A stretch of DNA of 64,000 bases from Blastocatellia bacterium (GTDB lineage: Bacteria > Acidobacteriota > Blastocatellia > UBA7656 > JADIYM01): NCBI GenBank assembly GCA_016705245.1, contig JADIYM010000011.1, positions 138,945 to 202,944 of the forward strand, read 5' to 3'. This document shows positions 44,666 to 54,057 of the stretch, piece after piece; positions within the stretch are counted from its first letter, which is position 1, and each line of letters opens with the position of its first letter. Under the pieces are notes generated by a model, which was given only the letters and a program-made list of their open reading frames with translations, had not been told where the DNA came from and did no database searches. A program made the translations under genes and the position numbers.

Positions 44666-46116
44666 ACACGACTCGCACACATCGAACGAAGGCGGTCGTC
44701 GCCGCGGTCGCGCTCCTGGCATCGGCCGGTGCATCCGTGACGGCGCGCGCCCAGCAGCCTGCCGCGCCGAAGGAATACCTCATCCAGAACGCCACGGTAA
44801 TGACCGTCACGAAAGGCGTCATCGAAAACGGCTCGGTGCTCATTCGCGACGGCAAGATCGCGCAGGTTGGAAAGAACCTGAAGGGCTCCGCCAACGCGAC
44901 GGTAATCGATGCGGCCGGCAAGTTCGTCACCCCCGGCGTCATCGACTGCCACTCGCACATCGCGGTCGACGGCAGCGTCAACGAAGGCTCGCTCTCCGTC
45001 ACGTCGATGGTCCGTGTCGCCGACGTCATAGATCCGACGGATTCGGGAATCTTCATCGGCCTGAGCGGCGGCGTGACGGCCTCGAACATCCTGCACGGAT
45101 CGGCCAACGCGATCGGCGGCCAGAACGCCGTCATCAAGATGAAGCCTAATCGCCCGGTCGACGAGGTGATCTACAAGAACGCGCCTCCGGGGATCAAGTT
45201 CGCGCTCGGCGAAAATCCGAAGCGATCGAATTTCGGGGGCGGAGGCGCCCCGGCGCGGTATCCGCGAACGCGCATGGGTGTCGAAGACGTCATCCGCGAA
45301 GCGTTCACCAAGGCACGCGACTACAAGGCGGTCTGGGATCGCTACAACGCTGACGTCAAGGTCGGCAAGAAAACGGCAGTGCTGCCGCGCCGCGACCTGC
45401 AGCTCGAGCCCCTCGTCGAGGTGCTCGAGGGCAAGCGACTCGTGCACTCCCACTGCTACCGGGCCGACGAGATCCTGATGCTGATCCGCGTGGCGCGCGA
45501 TTTCAAGTTCCGCATCGCGACGTTCCAGCACGTCCTCGAAGGCTACAAGGTCGCGAAGGAAATCGCCGCGGCCGGCGCCGGGGCGTCGACTTTCCAGGAC
45601 TATGGCGGCTACAAGGTCGAGGCCTTCGACGCGACGCCCTACAACACGGCGATCATGTGGAAGGCGGGGATCAACGTCTCGCTCAATTCCGATGACGGCG
45701 AGCGCCAGCGGCGGTTGAATACCGACGCGGCCCGTGCCGTGCGCTATGGTGGCGTTCCCGAGGACGAGGCGCTGAAGATGATCACGATCAATCCGGCGAA
45801 GCAGCTCGGCATTGACCGCTGGACCGGTTCGCTCGAGGCCGGCAAGGACGCCGACGTGGTGATCTGGTCGGCGCATCCATTGAGCGCCTACGCCGTTGCC
45901 GAGAAGGTCTTCGTGGACGGACAGCTCGAGTTCGATCGCCAGACGGCGGTCAGGGACGCCGATGCGCGACGAGCGGAATCCGCCCGCCTCGTCGAGCAGG
46001 AGAAGGCCGACAAGAAGGCCAAGCCCGCCGCGACCAATCCCGATGCGCCCGCTCCGGCGCCTAAGCCGAAGCACGGACTGCACCACGACGACGGATGTGA
46101 AGGAGGTGAGCAATGA
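44662..46116 (+). CDS. Exported amidohydrolase 2, metal motif intact
   Basis: A 484-residue exported amidohydrolase (signal peptide AVVAAVALLASAGASVTARA). Unlike its neighbours it has a full active site: PGVIDCHSHIAVDGS, VHSHCYRADEILMLIRVA, TFQHVLEGYKVAKEI and the metal Asp in SLNSDDGERQRRL. Related proteins are imidazolonepropionase- or prolidase-like; substrate unknown. The C-terminus is a Lys/Ala/Pro-rich tail ending in a His-rich stretch (KPKHGLHHDDGCEG). It overlaps the genes on both sides in ATGA. The catalytic member probably works with the two degenerate partners. Confidence 0.9.
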   Translation: MNTTRTHRTKAVVAAVALLASAGASVTARAQQPAAPKEYLIQNATVMTVTKGVIENGSVLIRDGKIAQVGKNLKGSANATVIDAAGKFVTPGVIDCHSHIAVDGSVNEGSLSVTSMVRVADVIDPTDSGIFIGLSGGVTASNILHGSANAIGGQNAVIKMKPNRPVDEVIYKNAPPGIKFALGENPKRSNFGGGGAPARYPRTRMGVEDVIREAFTKARDYKAVWDRYNADVKVGKKTAVLPRRDLQLEPLVEVLEGKRLVHSHCYRADEILMLIRVARDFKFRIATFQHVLEGYKVAKEIAAAGAGASTFQDYGGYKVEAFDATPYNTAIMWKAGINVSLNSDDGERQRRLNTDAARAVRYGGVPEDEALKMITINPAKQLGIDRWTGSLEAGKDADVVIWSAHPLSAYAVAEKVFVDGQLEFDRQTAVRDADARRAESARLVEQEKADKKAKPAATNPDAPAPAPKPKHGLHHDDGCEGGEQ

Positions 46117-47466
46117 GGGCCACGACGCTCGATCGAATGCGGGCCGCGACGCTCGGTCTCCTGTTGACGACTTCGTATGCGGTTCCGGCGCTCGCGGCCG
46201 CGGATCCCGCTGCGGGCGAATCGTACGTCATCGAAAATGCCAGGATCGTGACCGTCTCGGGTGCGACCATCGAGAAGGGTTCCGTCGCGATTGCCGACGG
46301 CAAGATCGTTGCCGTGGGTGCGACGGTGGCGGCGCCGGCAGGCGCGAAGCGGATCGACGGCACAGGTTTGTCGGTGTATCCGGGACTGATCGACTCGGCG
46401 TCGCAGCTCGGGCTCATCGAGGTCGGATCGATCTCGGCGACGAACGACACCTCTGAAATGGGCGACTTCAATCCGCACCTTCGCGCCTACGAAGGCTTCA
46501 ATCCTGCGAGCGAGTTCATTCCGATGGCGCGCATCAACGGAATCGACTTCGGTTTCTGCTCCGACTGGCGGCGTGATCTCGGGACAGGCCGTAATCACGG
46601 ATCTCGACGGGTTCACGATCGAGCAGATGTCGGTGAAGCCGGCGGCGGCGATGGTGCTGAAGTTCCCGACGGGAGTCGGCGGCGAGTTCTTCGACTTCCA
46701 GACGTTCTCGTTGAAGCGGTCGTCGGACGCCGATGCGCGCAAGAACCGCGACAAGAAGCTCGACGAAGTAATTGCGTTGTTCGACAGGGCGCGTGCTTAC
46801 GCTTCGGCCGTCGCGGCGCGCAAGACCGATGCCTCGTTGCCGCCACTTGCAGTCGACCTCAAGCTTGCAGCGCTGCAGCCGGTGCTCGCCGGTGAGCTGC
46901 CGATCTTCGTCGCAGCCGATGACTTCCGCGACGTCAAGCGTGCGGTCGAGTTCTGCGAGAAGCAGAACGTGAAGATGATCCTCCGGTCCGACGCCAAGTT
47001 CGGCCCGTTCGATCTGGCGGTTGTCGCGGCGTTCCTGAAAGAGAAGAAGATCCCGGTGATCTTCGGACCGATGTATACGCTTCCGTCCGAGGACGACGAC
47101 CGATACGACCTGCCGCAGCAGGCTCCGGCGGCGCTAGCGAAGGCCGGTGTGCCGTTCGCGTTTGCGTCCGAGGACTCGGCGATGGTGAAGGACCTGCCTT
47201 ACCAGGCGGCGATGGCCGTGGCGTACGGCGGACTTTCGAAGGACGATGCGCTCAAGGCTCTGACGTTGTGGCCAGCGACGATCTGGGGTGTCGCGGACCG
47301 CATCGGATCGATCGAGGTCGGCAAGCAGGCAAACCTGTTCGTGACGAATGGCGATCCGATGGAACCGCGGACCGACGTGAAGCACGTGTTCATCCGCGGC
47401 CGGAGCATCCCGCTCACGAGCCGGCAGACGCAACTCTACGACGCCTATCGCAATCGCGTGCCGTAG
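46113..47466 (+). CDS. Exported amidohydrolase-family protein 3, metal motif missing (apparent frameshift)
   Basis: About 450 residues after correction. A signal peptide (RAATLGLLLTTSYAVPALAA) leads into the sandwich domain (NARIVTVSGATIEKGSVAIA). The usual PGLIDxHxH reads YPGLIDSASQLGLIEVGS, without the His pair. Near 46541-46546 the frame slips: one extra base in AATCGACTTC separates RINGI from TSVSAPTGGVISGQAVITDL, the conserved segment that follows in the family. The C-terminal half (ILRSDAKFGPFDLAVVAAFL; LWPATIWGVADRIGSIEVGK) is intact. The span is one base over a multiple of three. Last gene of the operon. Confidence 0.85.
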
Positions 47467-47467
47467 G

Positions 47468-47563
47468 GAGAGTAGACAGGATTACAGGATTAGCAGGATT
47501 AACAGGATTCATTGGGTTGAATCCTGTTAATCCTGCTAATCCTGTAATCCTGTCCACTCTCCT
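47468..47563. repeat. Family C palindrome copy 4, near-perfect
   Basis: Left arm 47468-47509 (AGAGTAGACAGGATTACAGG, ATTAGCAGGATTAACAGGAT) is almost exactly complementary to 47519-47561 (ATCCTGTTAATCCTGCTAAT, CCTGTAATCCTGTCCACTCT) around a short loop. The stem is about 40 bp. It follows the amidohydrolase operon by two bases and is a likely terminator. Confidence 0.92.
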
Positions 47564-47595
47564 CCCCGTGATATGCTGGCCCGCCGTGACCAGCG

Positions 47596-50025
47596 ATGAC
47601 AGGACAGACGGTACTTCACTACAGGATCGGTGAGCTGCTCGGCGCGGGGGCGATGGGTGAGGTGTACCGCGCTACCGATCTGAAGCTCAACCGCGACGTT
47701 GCGCTCAAGTTCCTGCCGTCGTCGTTTCACTACGACACCGGCCGCCGCGCCCGGTTCCTGCGCGAGGCACAGGCTGCCTCGGCCCTTCGCTCACCGAACA
47801 TCGCGCACATCTACGACATCGGCGAGGCGAACGACTCAGTCTTCATCGTGATGGAGCTCGTGGACGGTGAGTCGCTCGCCGCGCGAATCCGTCGTGGACC
47901 GCTATCCGTCCGGGACGCCGTGGATTTCGCCGCCCAGATCGCCGACGCGCTCGACGAGGCCGCGGGCCGCGGGATCGTCCATCGCGACATCAAGAGCTCG
48001 AACGTGATGGTGACAGGTCGGGGACTGGTGAAGGTGCTCGACTTCGGACTGGCGAAAGTCATTCAGCCCGACGACAGCGACGGCGCAATGATGGCGCCGA
48101 CGCTGATGCTGCCCGCACTCGAGACGACGCCGGGCTCTCTCGTCGGCACGGTAAACTACATGTCGCCGGAAGCCGCGCTCGGAAAGCCGGTGGATTGTCG
48201 TTCGGACCTTTTCTCGCTCGGCGTCGTGCTCTACGAGATGCTCGCCGGTGTCCTTCCGTTCGAGACGAAGTCTCCCACCGAGACCATTGACCGGATCGTT
48301 CACAGCGACCCGCCGCAGATCTCTCGAACGAACCGCGACGTCGGCCCGGAACTGGAACTGATCCTCCGGAAGGTCCTGGCCAAGGACGTTCACTTCCGCT
48401 ACCAGACTGCGCGCGACCTCTACATCGACCTGCACGAGTACCTCAAACTGATCAGTGAGACCGGCCAGACGTCGATCCTGCGCGGAAGTGACCGCTTCAG
48501 CGCCTCGATCTCTACGAACCGGCAGCTCGGCACGGCCATGGTGCCCGCTCCGCACGTTCCGAATGCGGTCGCGGTAATGACGTTCGGGAACATCACGAAG
48601 GAAGCCACCGACACGTGGATCGGCGCCGGCATCGCCGAGACCGTGACGTCCGACCTGAAGAACATCCAGGGACTGCGCGTGATGGGTCGCGAGCGAGTCT
48701 TTGACGCGCTGAAGACGCTTGGCGCTGCTGACGGCAGCGAGGCCGACGAGCTGCTCGCGATCGAGGTCGGTCGGTTTCTCGGGGCGACGTGGATCATCGG
48801 CGGAGGGTTTCAGCGCATCGGCGACGTCATCCGCATCACGGCGCGATTTCTCGAGGTCTCGACCGGCGCGTTGTCGCAGTCGGTAAAAATCGACGGAAAG
48901 ATCTCCGAGATTTTCGATCTGCAGGATCGCATCGTCTACGAGCTGATGAAGGGATTGAACCTGTCGCTCGCCGATGAGGAGATCGTCGAAATCGAGCGAA
49001 ACGAGACGCAGTCGGTCGAAGCGTACGAGTGCTACTCCAGGGGAATGATGAACCTGCGATCCGCGACGCCCGAGTCACTGGATCGCGCGGTGTTCCTGCT
49101 TTCCAAGGCGACCGAATACGACCCCGACTACGCCTCGGCCTGGGCTGCGCTCGGAGCCGCCTACGACCTGAAGGCCTCGTTCCAGAGCCTCAAGGACCTG
49201 GCCTACAAGTCGATCGAATGCGAGAAGAAGGCAATTGCCCTCAACCCGCGACTCGCGCGTGCGTGGGACTGGCTCGGCGGCGCGTATGTGACGGTCTCGA
49301 TGTTCGACGAAGCGATCGAGGCGATCCGCCACGCGATCGAGCTCGATCCGAATCTGTCTTCGGCTCGGCAATCGCTTGGCCGCGCTTTCTGGATCGGCAA
49401 GGGAATGATCGCGGAGGGCATCGCCGAGCTCGAGCACGTCGTGCAGATGGAGCCGCGAGCCGGTTATACGCAGTTGCAGCTCGGCCTGCTCTACACGATC
49501 AACGGCGATTACGCTAAGGCCGAGACGATGTGCCGGCGGGCGATCGAGCTGCAGGAGCGCCACATCTCAGGAAAGGTCGGCCTGCTGATCGTCGGGGCCC
49601 GAACCAGGCTCGGGTACGTTTATTACTGCCAGGGCCGGTACGACGACGCGATTCGCGAATACGAGCTGGAGCTGGATTTTCTGTCGTCGACGGCTCACGC
49701 GCTGCGGGAGCGCGCGGTGATCGAAGTGCACCAGAAGCTCGGGGCCGCGCATCTGCGTCTAGGTGATGCGAACGCGGCGGAGACGCACTTCAATCTCGCC
49801 GTTGAGCTTTTCGATGCCAGGGTCGCGAGCGGTGCCGACGATCCGTCGACCCGGTTCTATGTTGCGGCCGTCTGGGCGCTGCGCGCAGACGCTGAACAGG
49901 CGGTCAGGCACCTGTCGGCGTCGATGGCCCTCTTGCCGGCTATCACGAGGATCCGGGCGCAGTTCGACGCGGACTTTGATGCGATACGGGATGATGAGGG
50001 GTTTGCGAGCTTGTTGAAGGCCTGA
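47596..50025 (+). CDS. Serine/threonine protein kinase with FlgO-like and TPR domains
   Basis: An 809-residue kinase. The kinase domain is intact: LGAGAMGEVY loop at 15-24, K38, HRDIKSSN at 129-136, DFG at 149-151, and MSPEAALGKPVDCRSDLFSL. The FlgO/TolB-N-like domain follows (VAVMTFGNITKEATDTWIGA, LGATWIIGGGFQRIGDVIRI). Residues about 470-790 are tandem TPRs (DYASAWAALGAAYDLKASFQ; SMFDEAIEAIRHAIELDPNL). No membrane segment is evident. It shares domain order with the 199-2283 kinase but carries TPRs instead of HEATs. The partner proteins are not inferable. Confidence 0.92.
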   Translation: MTGQTVLHYRIGELLGAGAMGEVYRATDLKLNRDVALKFLPSSFHYDTGRRARFLREAQAASALRSPNIAHIYDIGEANDSVFIVMELVDGESLAARIRRGPLSVRDAVDFAAQIADALDEAAGRGIVHRDIKSSNVMVTGRGLVKVLDFGLAKVIQPDDSDGAMMAPTLMLPALETTPGSLVGTVNYMSPEAALGKPVDCRSDLFSLGVVLYEMLAGVLPFETKSPTETIDRIVHSDPPQISRTNRDVGPELELILRKVLAKDVHFRYQTARDLYIDLHEYLKLISETGQTSILRGSDRFSASISTNRQLGTAMVPAPHVPNAVAVMTFGNITKEATDTWIGAGIAETVTSDLKNIQGLRVMGRERVFDALKTLGAADGSEADELLAIEVGRFLGATWIIGGGFQRIGDVIRITARFLEVSTGALSQSVKIDGKISEIFDLQDRIVYELMKGLNLSLADEEIVEIERNETQSVEAYECYSRGMMNLRSATPESLDRAVFLLSKATEYDPDYASAWAALGAAYDLKASFQSLKDLAYKSIECEKKAIALNPRLARAWDWLGGAYVTVSMFDEAIEAIRHAIELDPNLSSARQSLGRAFWIGKGMIAEGIAELEHVVQMEPRAGYTQLQLGLLYTINGDYAKAETMCRRAIELQERHISGKVGLLIVGARTRLGYVYYCQGRYDDAIREYELELDFLSSTAHALRERAVIEVHQKLGAAHLRLGDANAAETHFNLAVELFDARVASGADDPSTRFYVAAVWALRADAEQAVRHLSASMALLPAITRIRAQFDADFDAIRDDEGFASLLKA

Positions 50026-50092
50026 GGAGAGAAGAGGGATTCGCGTACAAAGAGCACAGAGGCACGGAGTAGCACGGAGGCTCGAACTCGGC

Positions 50093-50317
50093 ATGGCGTT
50101 CTTCTTCATCATCGGCATGAAATTCATCGCCTGGGGGTCAGAGCGGATGCCCGGCACGATGCGCTGTGGAGATTGTGGAACGGTCGCGCAGTTCATCCGC
50201 AAGAGCGGGATGCGGTTCCTGACGCTTTTCTTCGTGATCCCGGTGCTTCCACTCAGCGGAGTGAAGTCCCTTGCCGAGTGCCCGACGTGCGGAGCTCGGT
50301 ACGACGTCTCGACGTAG
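50093..50317 (+). CDS. Small zinc-ribbon membrane protein
   Basis: A 74-residue protein. An N-terminal hydrophobic segment (MAFFFIIGMKFIAWG) precedes a zinc ribbon with CxxC at MRCGDCGTVAQF and a second CxxC at AECPTCGARYDV. A hydrophobic strand (FLTLFFVIPVLPLSG) lies between them. This order matches the small zinc-ribbon proteins (YdjA/zf-ribbon-type) common in bacteria; function unknown. It is convergent with the SCO gene, whose stop lies 10 bases away. Confidence 0.75.
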   Translation: MAFFFIIGMKFIAWGSERMPGTMRCGDCGTVAQFIRKSGMRFLTLFFVIPVLPLSGVKSLAECPTCGARYDVST

Positions 50318-50327
50318 CGAATATCGG

Positions 50328-51194
50328 TCAGGGCAGGGCGGTCCGCAGGTCGGCGAGAATTTCTTCGGGCTTCCATTCGTTGCCGCGGTAGACCTTGAGC
50401 AGCCGTCCATCCGGACCTATGACCGCGGTTCGCAGCGAGTGCACGATCTGGCCGTCCTCCTTGCCATAGACGAGCCCGTACGATTCGGCGACCTTGCGGA
50501 CAAGGGCGGGATCTCCGGTTACGAAATCCCAGTTGTCTGGAACTCGGCCGTCGATCCGGGCGACCGTGCCGGCGTGTGCCTCCAGGATCGCAGGCGTGTC
50601 GAACTCCGGATCTATCGAGATGCTCACGAGCCGCACACGAGATGCGATCGCCGGATCGGACAGCACTGCACGGTCGACGGCGACGAAGTTGTCGGTCATC
50701 AAGGGGCAGTAGTCCGGCAGTGGGCAGCGCGAGAAGATGAACGTGACCACGATCGCCGAGCCCTTGAGCGACTCGAGCGCGATCGGCCGGTTGCGGTGCG
50801 ATGTGAGTGCGAACGGTGGCGATGGTTCGCCGACGATCGGCTCGGTCGCGCCATCGGCCATGCTCGGGGCGCCGATCGTTCCAGGCGCCGAGGTGACGGC
50901 GACGTTCTCGAGCCACGACGCCTTGCCCTCTACGACGAGGTTGGCGCTGATGCCGGATCCGGGTTTCACCGCATCGATCACCCAGTCGTCTTTCACCCGG
51001 AACGGCATGGTCATTGCGGGCATGTACCCGGGAATCTCGGCGTGATCGATCGTCACGCGTCGCTTGTCGGCGTCGACCGAGACGACGCGACCGGAAAGCG
51101 GATACGTCTCGCGTTCGGCCGCGACGCCGCAGCCCGCAAACACGACGAGACACGAAAGAAAAGTGGCACGGATGCGACGATGGGTCGTTGACAT
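50328..51194 (-). CDS. SCO family protein with N-terminal CusF-like domain
   Basis: A 288-residue lipoprotein (lipobox-like VVFAGCGVA near residue 22). Residues about 30-100 resemble the copper-binding CusF-like fold (SGRVVSVDADKRRVTIDHAE; PAMTMPFRVK carries the His/Met-type ligand region). Residues about 120-288 form an SCO1/SenC thioredoxin fold for cytochrome oxidase Cu(A) assembly: IVVTFIFSRCPLPDYCPLMT and the conserved His in QIVHSLRTAVIGPDG. The Cys pair is CPLPDYC (five residues between) rather than the canonical CxxxC. It is probably the copper chaperone for an oxidase of the respiratory chain encoded near 61-64 kb. ATG 51194 chosen; the longer frame overlaps a repeat. Confidence 0.87.
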   Translation of the reverse strand: MSTTHRRIRATFLSCLVVFAGCGVAAERETYPLSGRVVSVDADKRRVTIDHAEIPGYMPAMTMPFRVKDDWVIDAVKPGSGISANLVVEGKASWLENVAVTSAPGTIGAPSMADGATEPIVGEPSPPFALTSHRNRPIALESLKGSAIVVTFIFSRCPLPDYCPLMTDNFVAVDRAVLSDPAIASRVRLVSISIDPEFDTPAILEAHAGTVARIDGRVPDNWDFVTGDPALVRKVAESYGLVYGKEDGQIVHSLRTAVIGPDGRLLKVYRGNEWKPEEILADLRTALP

Positions 51195-51238
51195 TGCTCG
51201 AGTGCGGCCGCGGCCGGCGCTGCAGGTCGGAGAGTGTA

Positions 51239-51364
51239 TCTCAGGCAATGCGCGAAGCGCCTTGGAGTGCGGCGCGTAGCGCCGCTTTGGACTCATTCAA
51301 GCACAGCGCACCCCAGCAGAATCCAAGCGGCGCTTCACGCCGCACTCCAGGCGCTTCGCGCAAT
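51239..51364. repeat. Family D palindrome copy 1
   Basis: Left arm 51249-51291 (GCGCGAAGCGCCTTGGAGTG, CGGCGCGTAGCGCCGCTTTG) and right arm 51321-51364 (ATCCAAGCGGCGCTTCACGC, CGCACTCCAGGCGCTTCGCG) form a stem over 40 bp. The element lies upstream of the 2OG oxygenase and close to the SCO start. A second copy is at 60734-60853. Confidence 0.9.
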
Positions 51365-51380
51365 GTTCTCGCGGGGGCCG

Positions 51381-51408
51381 TTGAAAAGCCGCCGGGGTTT
51401 GCTAGATT
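51381..51408 (+). promoter_or_regulatory. Candidate sigma70 promoter of the 2OG oxygenase
   Basis: TTGAAA at 51381-51386, a 16-base spacer and TAGATT at 51403-51408 form a good sigma70-like promoter. It lies about 30 bases before the ATG at 51439, which is preceded by AAGGAG. Confidence 0.6.
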
Positions 51409-51438
51409 CCCGCAATCGCACGATATCAAGGAGCGCGC

Positions 51439-52287
51439 ATGGTTCTGGAGGTTGATTACACGTCAGAGGACGCGCCGGCACGACTGGCGCAGTCGATTCG
51501 CGAGACGGGATTCGCCGTCGTCACCGAGCACCCGATTCCCTGGGAGCTCGTCGCGTCAACCTATGACGAATGGGCGAGGTTCTTCGCAAGCGACGTGAAA
51601 TCCGCGTATCCGTTTCAGGAAGGCGGCGAAGGGCAGTGGGGCTACTTCCCGTTTCTGTCCGAAAACGCGAAGGACAGCGACCTCAAGGACCTCAAGGAGT
51701 TTTACCACGTCTATCGCTGGGCGCCGTTGCCGGCGGGCGTGTCGGACAATACGCGCGTACTGCACGAAGAGCTCGAGCGGCTTGCGGGCACCCTGTTGGG
51801 ATGGATCGACGACAACACTCCGGCGGAAGTGAAGTCCGGATTTACCGAACCACTTCGCGGAATGATCGAGGGAAGTCAGCGGACGCTATTTCGGATCCTG
51901 CACTATCCCCCGATAGGCAATGACGTGCAGCCCGGAGCGGTGAGGTCGGCTGCGCACGAAGACATCAACCTGTTGACACTGTTGCCGACGGGAACTGCTC
52001 CCGGGTTGCAGGTGCTCGACACGTCTGGAAACTGGCACGAGGTCGCGTGCGATCAGGGCGCGGTGATCGTGAATGCCGGAGACATGCTGCAGATGGCGAG
52101 CGGGGGATTCTATCGTTCGACGACGCATCGCGTCGTGAATCCGGAAGGCGAGGAATCGGCAGTGCCCCGGTACTCCATGCCGCTCTTCCTTCATCCGCGT
52201 CCCGAGGTGCGGCTTTCGGACACGCACACCGCGGGCACGTATCTCGATGAGCGACTGCGTGAGATCGGATTGAAGACGACCGGCTGA
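51439..52287 (+). CDS. 2-oxoglutarate/Fe(II)-dependent oxygenase (isopenicillin N synthase-like)
   Basis: A 282-residue non-heme iron oxygenase. The N-terminal DIOX_N region is LAQSIRETGFAVVTEHPIPW. The iron triad is HED in RSAAHEDINLLTLLPTG and the distal His in YRSTTHRVVNPEGEE; the 2OG-binding Arg is in PRYSMPLFLHPRPEV. Length and order match single-domain IPNS-like dioxygenases. The substrate is not evident; a member in primary metabolism is possible as no biosynthetic cluster surrounds it. It has its own promoter and AAGGAG site. Confidence 0.9.
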   Translation: MVLEVDYTSEDAPARLAQSIRETGFAVVTEHPIPWELVASTYDEWARFFASDVKSAYPFQEGGEGQWGYFPFLSENAKDSDLKDLKEFYHVYRWAPLPAGVSDNTRVLHEELERLAGTLLGWIDDNTPAEVKSGFTEPLRGMIEGSQRTLFRILHYPPIGNDVQPGAVRSAAHEDINLLTLLPTGTAPGLQVLDTSGNWHEVACDQGAVIVNAGDMLQMASGGFYRSTTHRVVNPEGEESAVPRYSMPLFLHPRPEVRLSDTHTAGTYLDERLREIGLKTTG

Positions 52288-52369
52288 ACGCATTCCGTGC
52301 TCAGCCAATAGAGCCTGCGCTGGCAATCAGAGGGGCGCGCGGGCACACGCCACGGTCAGGAGTTCCAGA

Positions 52370-54057
52370 ATGCGACATCGCGTGCGATTCGGCGCCGTCG
52401 AGTGGATGGCGTGCGCCCTCCTCTTTGCACTGGGCAACGGAGCGGTATTCGCTCAATCGCCGGAGAATCGTCCGGCGACCGGTTCGATTTCGGGCGTCGT
52501 CACGAAGGACGGCGCGCCGGCGGCCGGAGTCGGGGTGTTGCTCGTGGAGCGAAATGCCCGAGGCTGGGGCGCCGGCGACACGGTCGCTCGAAGCAAGTCC
52601 GACAAGGACGGGAAATTCACTTTCGAGGGACTCGCACGCGGATCCTATGGCCTCGATGCGTTCCTGCCCGGCGCTTTCATTCACGACTCGACGCCGTGGG
52701 ATGGGCCGGTGCAGATCACGGTCGGTGACGGCGAAAGCGTCTCGGGCGTGAAGCTCGAGCTCGAACGTGGCGGCGTGATAACCGGCAAGCTCGTCAATGA
52801 AGAGGGGCGGCCGGTTGCCGGAGAGGCGATTCACCTCTATATCGGGAAGCCGGACGAGGGCGGCGCGACGACGATGACGAGCGTCGAGGGATATCGCGAG
52901 ACCGACGACCGCGGGATCTACCGAATTTATGGACTGTCGCCCGGCCGATATGCCGTCGGGGCGGGGGCTCTCAATAATGATTCCGGCTATGGATTTGGCT
53001 CGAGGATTTCGTACGACCTGGCGTTCCACGGCGGCTCGGCTACCCCTGAAGGCGCAAAGCTCATCGCAGTCGATTCCGGAACAGAGGCGCGCGGCGCCGA
53101 CATAGTCGTGAAGCGCGGAGGCTCCGGCTTCGCCATCACCGGCAAAGTGCTGGATGCGGAAACGCGCAAACCTGTCACGAATGTCTGGCTCGGCCGCGGT
53201 CCGATGAAGGACGGCAAACTGACCGGGTATGCCGGAGGAGGAGGGGTGCGCGACGACGGCTCGTTCGTGATGGAAGGAGTGCTTCCAGGGAGTTATGGCG
53301 TCATTGCAAACGTGACCGAAGCGGAAGCCGGATCGTATTACTGCGATCCCGTCGAAGTGACCGTAACGGATCGTGACATAAAGGATGTGGTCGTCGAGAT
53401 GAGGCGAGGCGCATCGATCAGCGGAGTGTTCGTGCCGCTCGAAACGGACGGGGAGTCGATCTATCCACGATCCGCAACAGTTCGGTCTTCCTGCAGCCGG
53501 TCGTCGCTCCTGGCGACGCTTCCAAGCCGGACGCCTTTAGCTTCGCAAGTCTCCGCGTCAAGGCCGATCTGACGTTTACCTCGTCCGGATTGCGACTCGG
53601 GGCTTATCGAGCCGTGTTCAGCCAGTATTCACAGGTGAAGGGGTTCTATGTCGCGAGGGTCGATGTGGAAGGGAGCCCGCTCAATGGACCGATCCGGATT
53701 TCGGAGCTGAAACAGATTGCGAACGTGACCATCGTGGTCGGCCGCACGACATCGGTATTTCGTGGGCGAGTCGTACTGCGCAACGGCGCCGTTCCGTTCG
53801 AGCGAATCGGCGTCCAGCTTCGCACGCCGGATTCGACCGTGCCGGTCGCCTACATGCGCGTTGATGCGACGGGCGCCTTTCTAATGGAGTCGGCGCCGCC
53901 CGGGGATTACCAGGTGATTGCCATGGCACGCACTGGTGGCGAGACCATAGTTGAATCAAAGCCTGTCAGCGTGACCATCGGGCGCGAGGGGACCGTCGAG
54001 GTGAGAATCGAGCTTGATCTCGGCCCGAAGCCGCCTGAGACAGGGGGTGACCAGTGA
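52370..54057 (+). CDS. Secreted carboxypeptidase-regulatory-like protein, cassette 1 gene A (apparent frameshift)
   Basis: About 562 residues after restoring one base. A signal peptide (VEWMACALLFALGNGAVFAQ) is followed by repeated Ig-like CarboxypepD_reg modules (SGVVTKDGAPAAGVGVLLVE; GVITGKLVNEEGRPVAGEAI; ITGKVLDAETRKPVTNVWLG). At the GGGG run 53450-53453 the frame is lost; one added G joins ETDG to VDLSTIRNSSVFLQPVVAPG and then FVARV-type modules. The span is one base short of a multiple of three. ATG 52370 follows CAGGAG. Its stop overlaps the next gene (GTGA). Equivalent gene A of the second cassette is 56387-58066. Confidence 0.82.

Noticed and set aside
44260..46113. 617-residue minus-strand open frame opposite the amidohydrolase operon
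   Set aside because: Overlaps two genes with clear motifs and start/stop overlaps; its own composition is antisense-like and lacks domain signatures.
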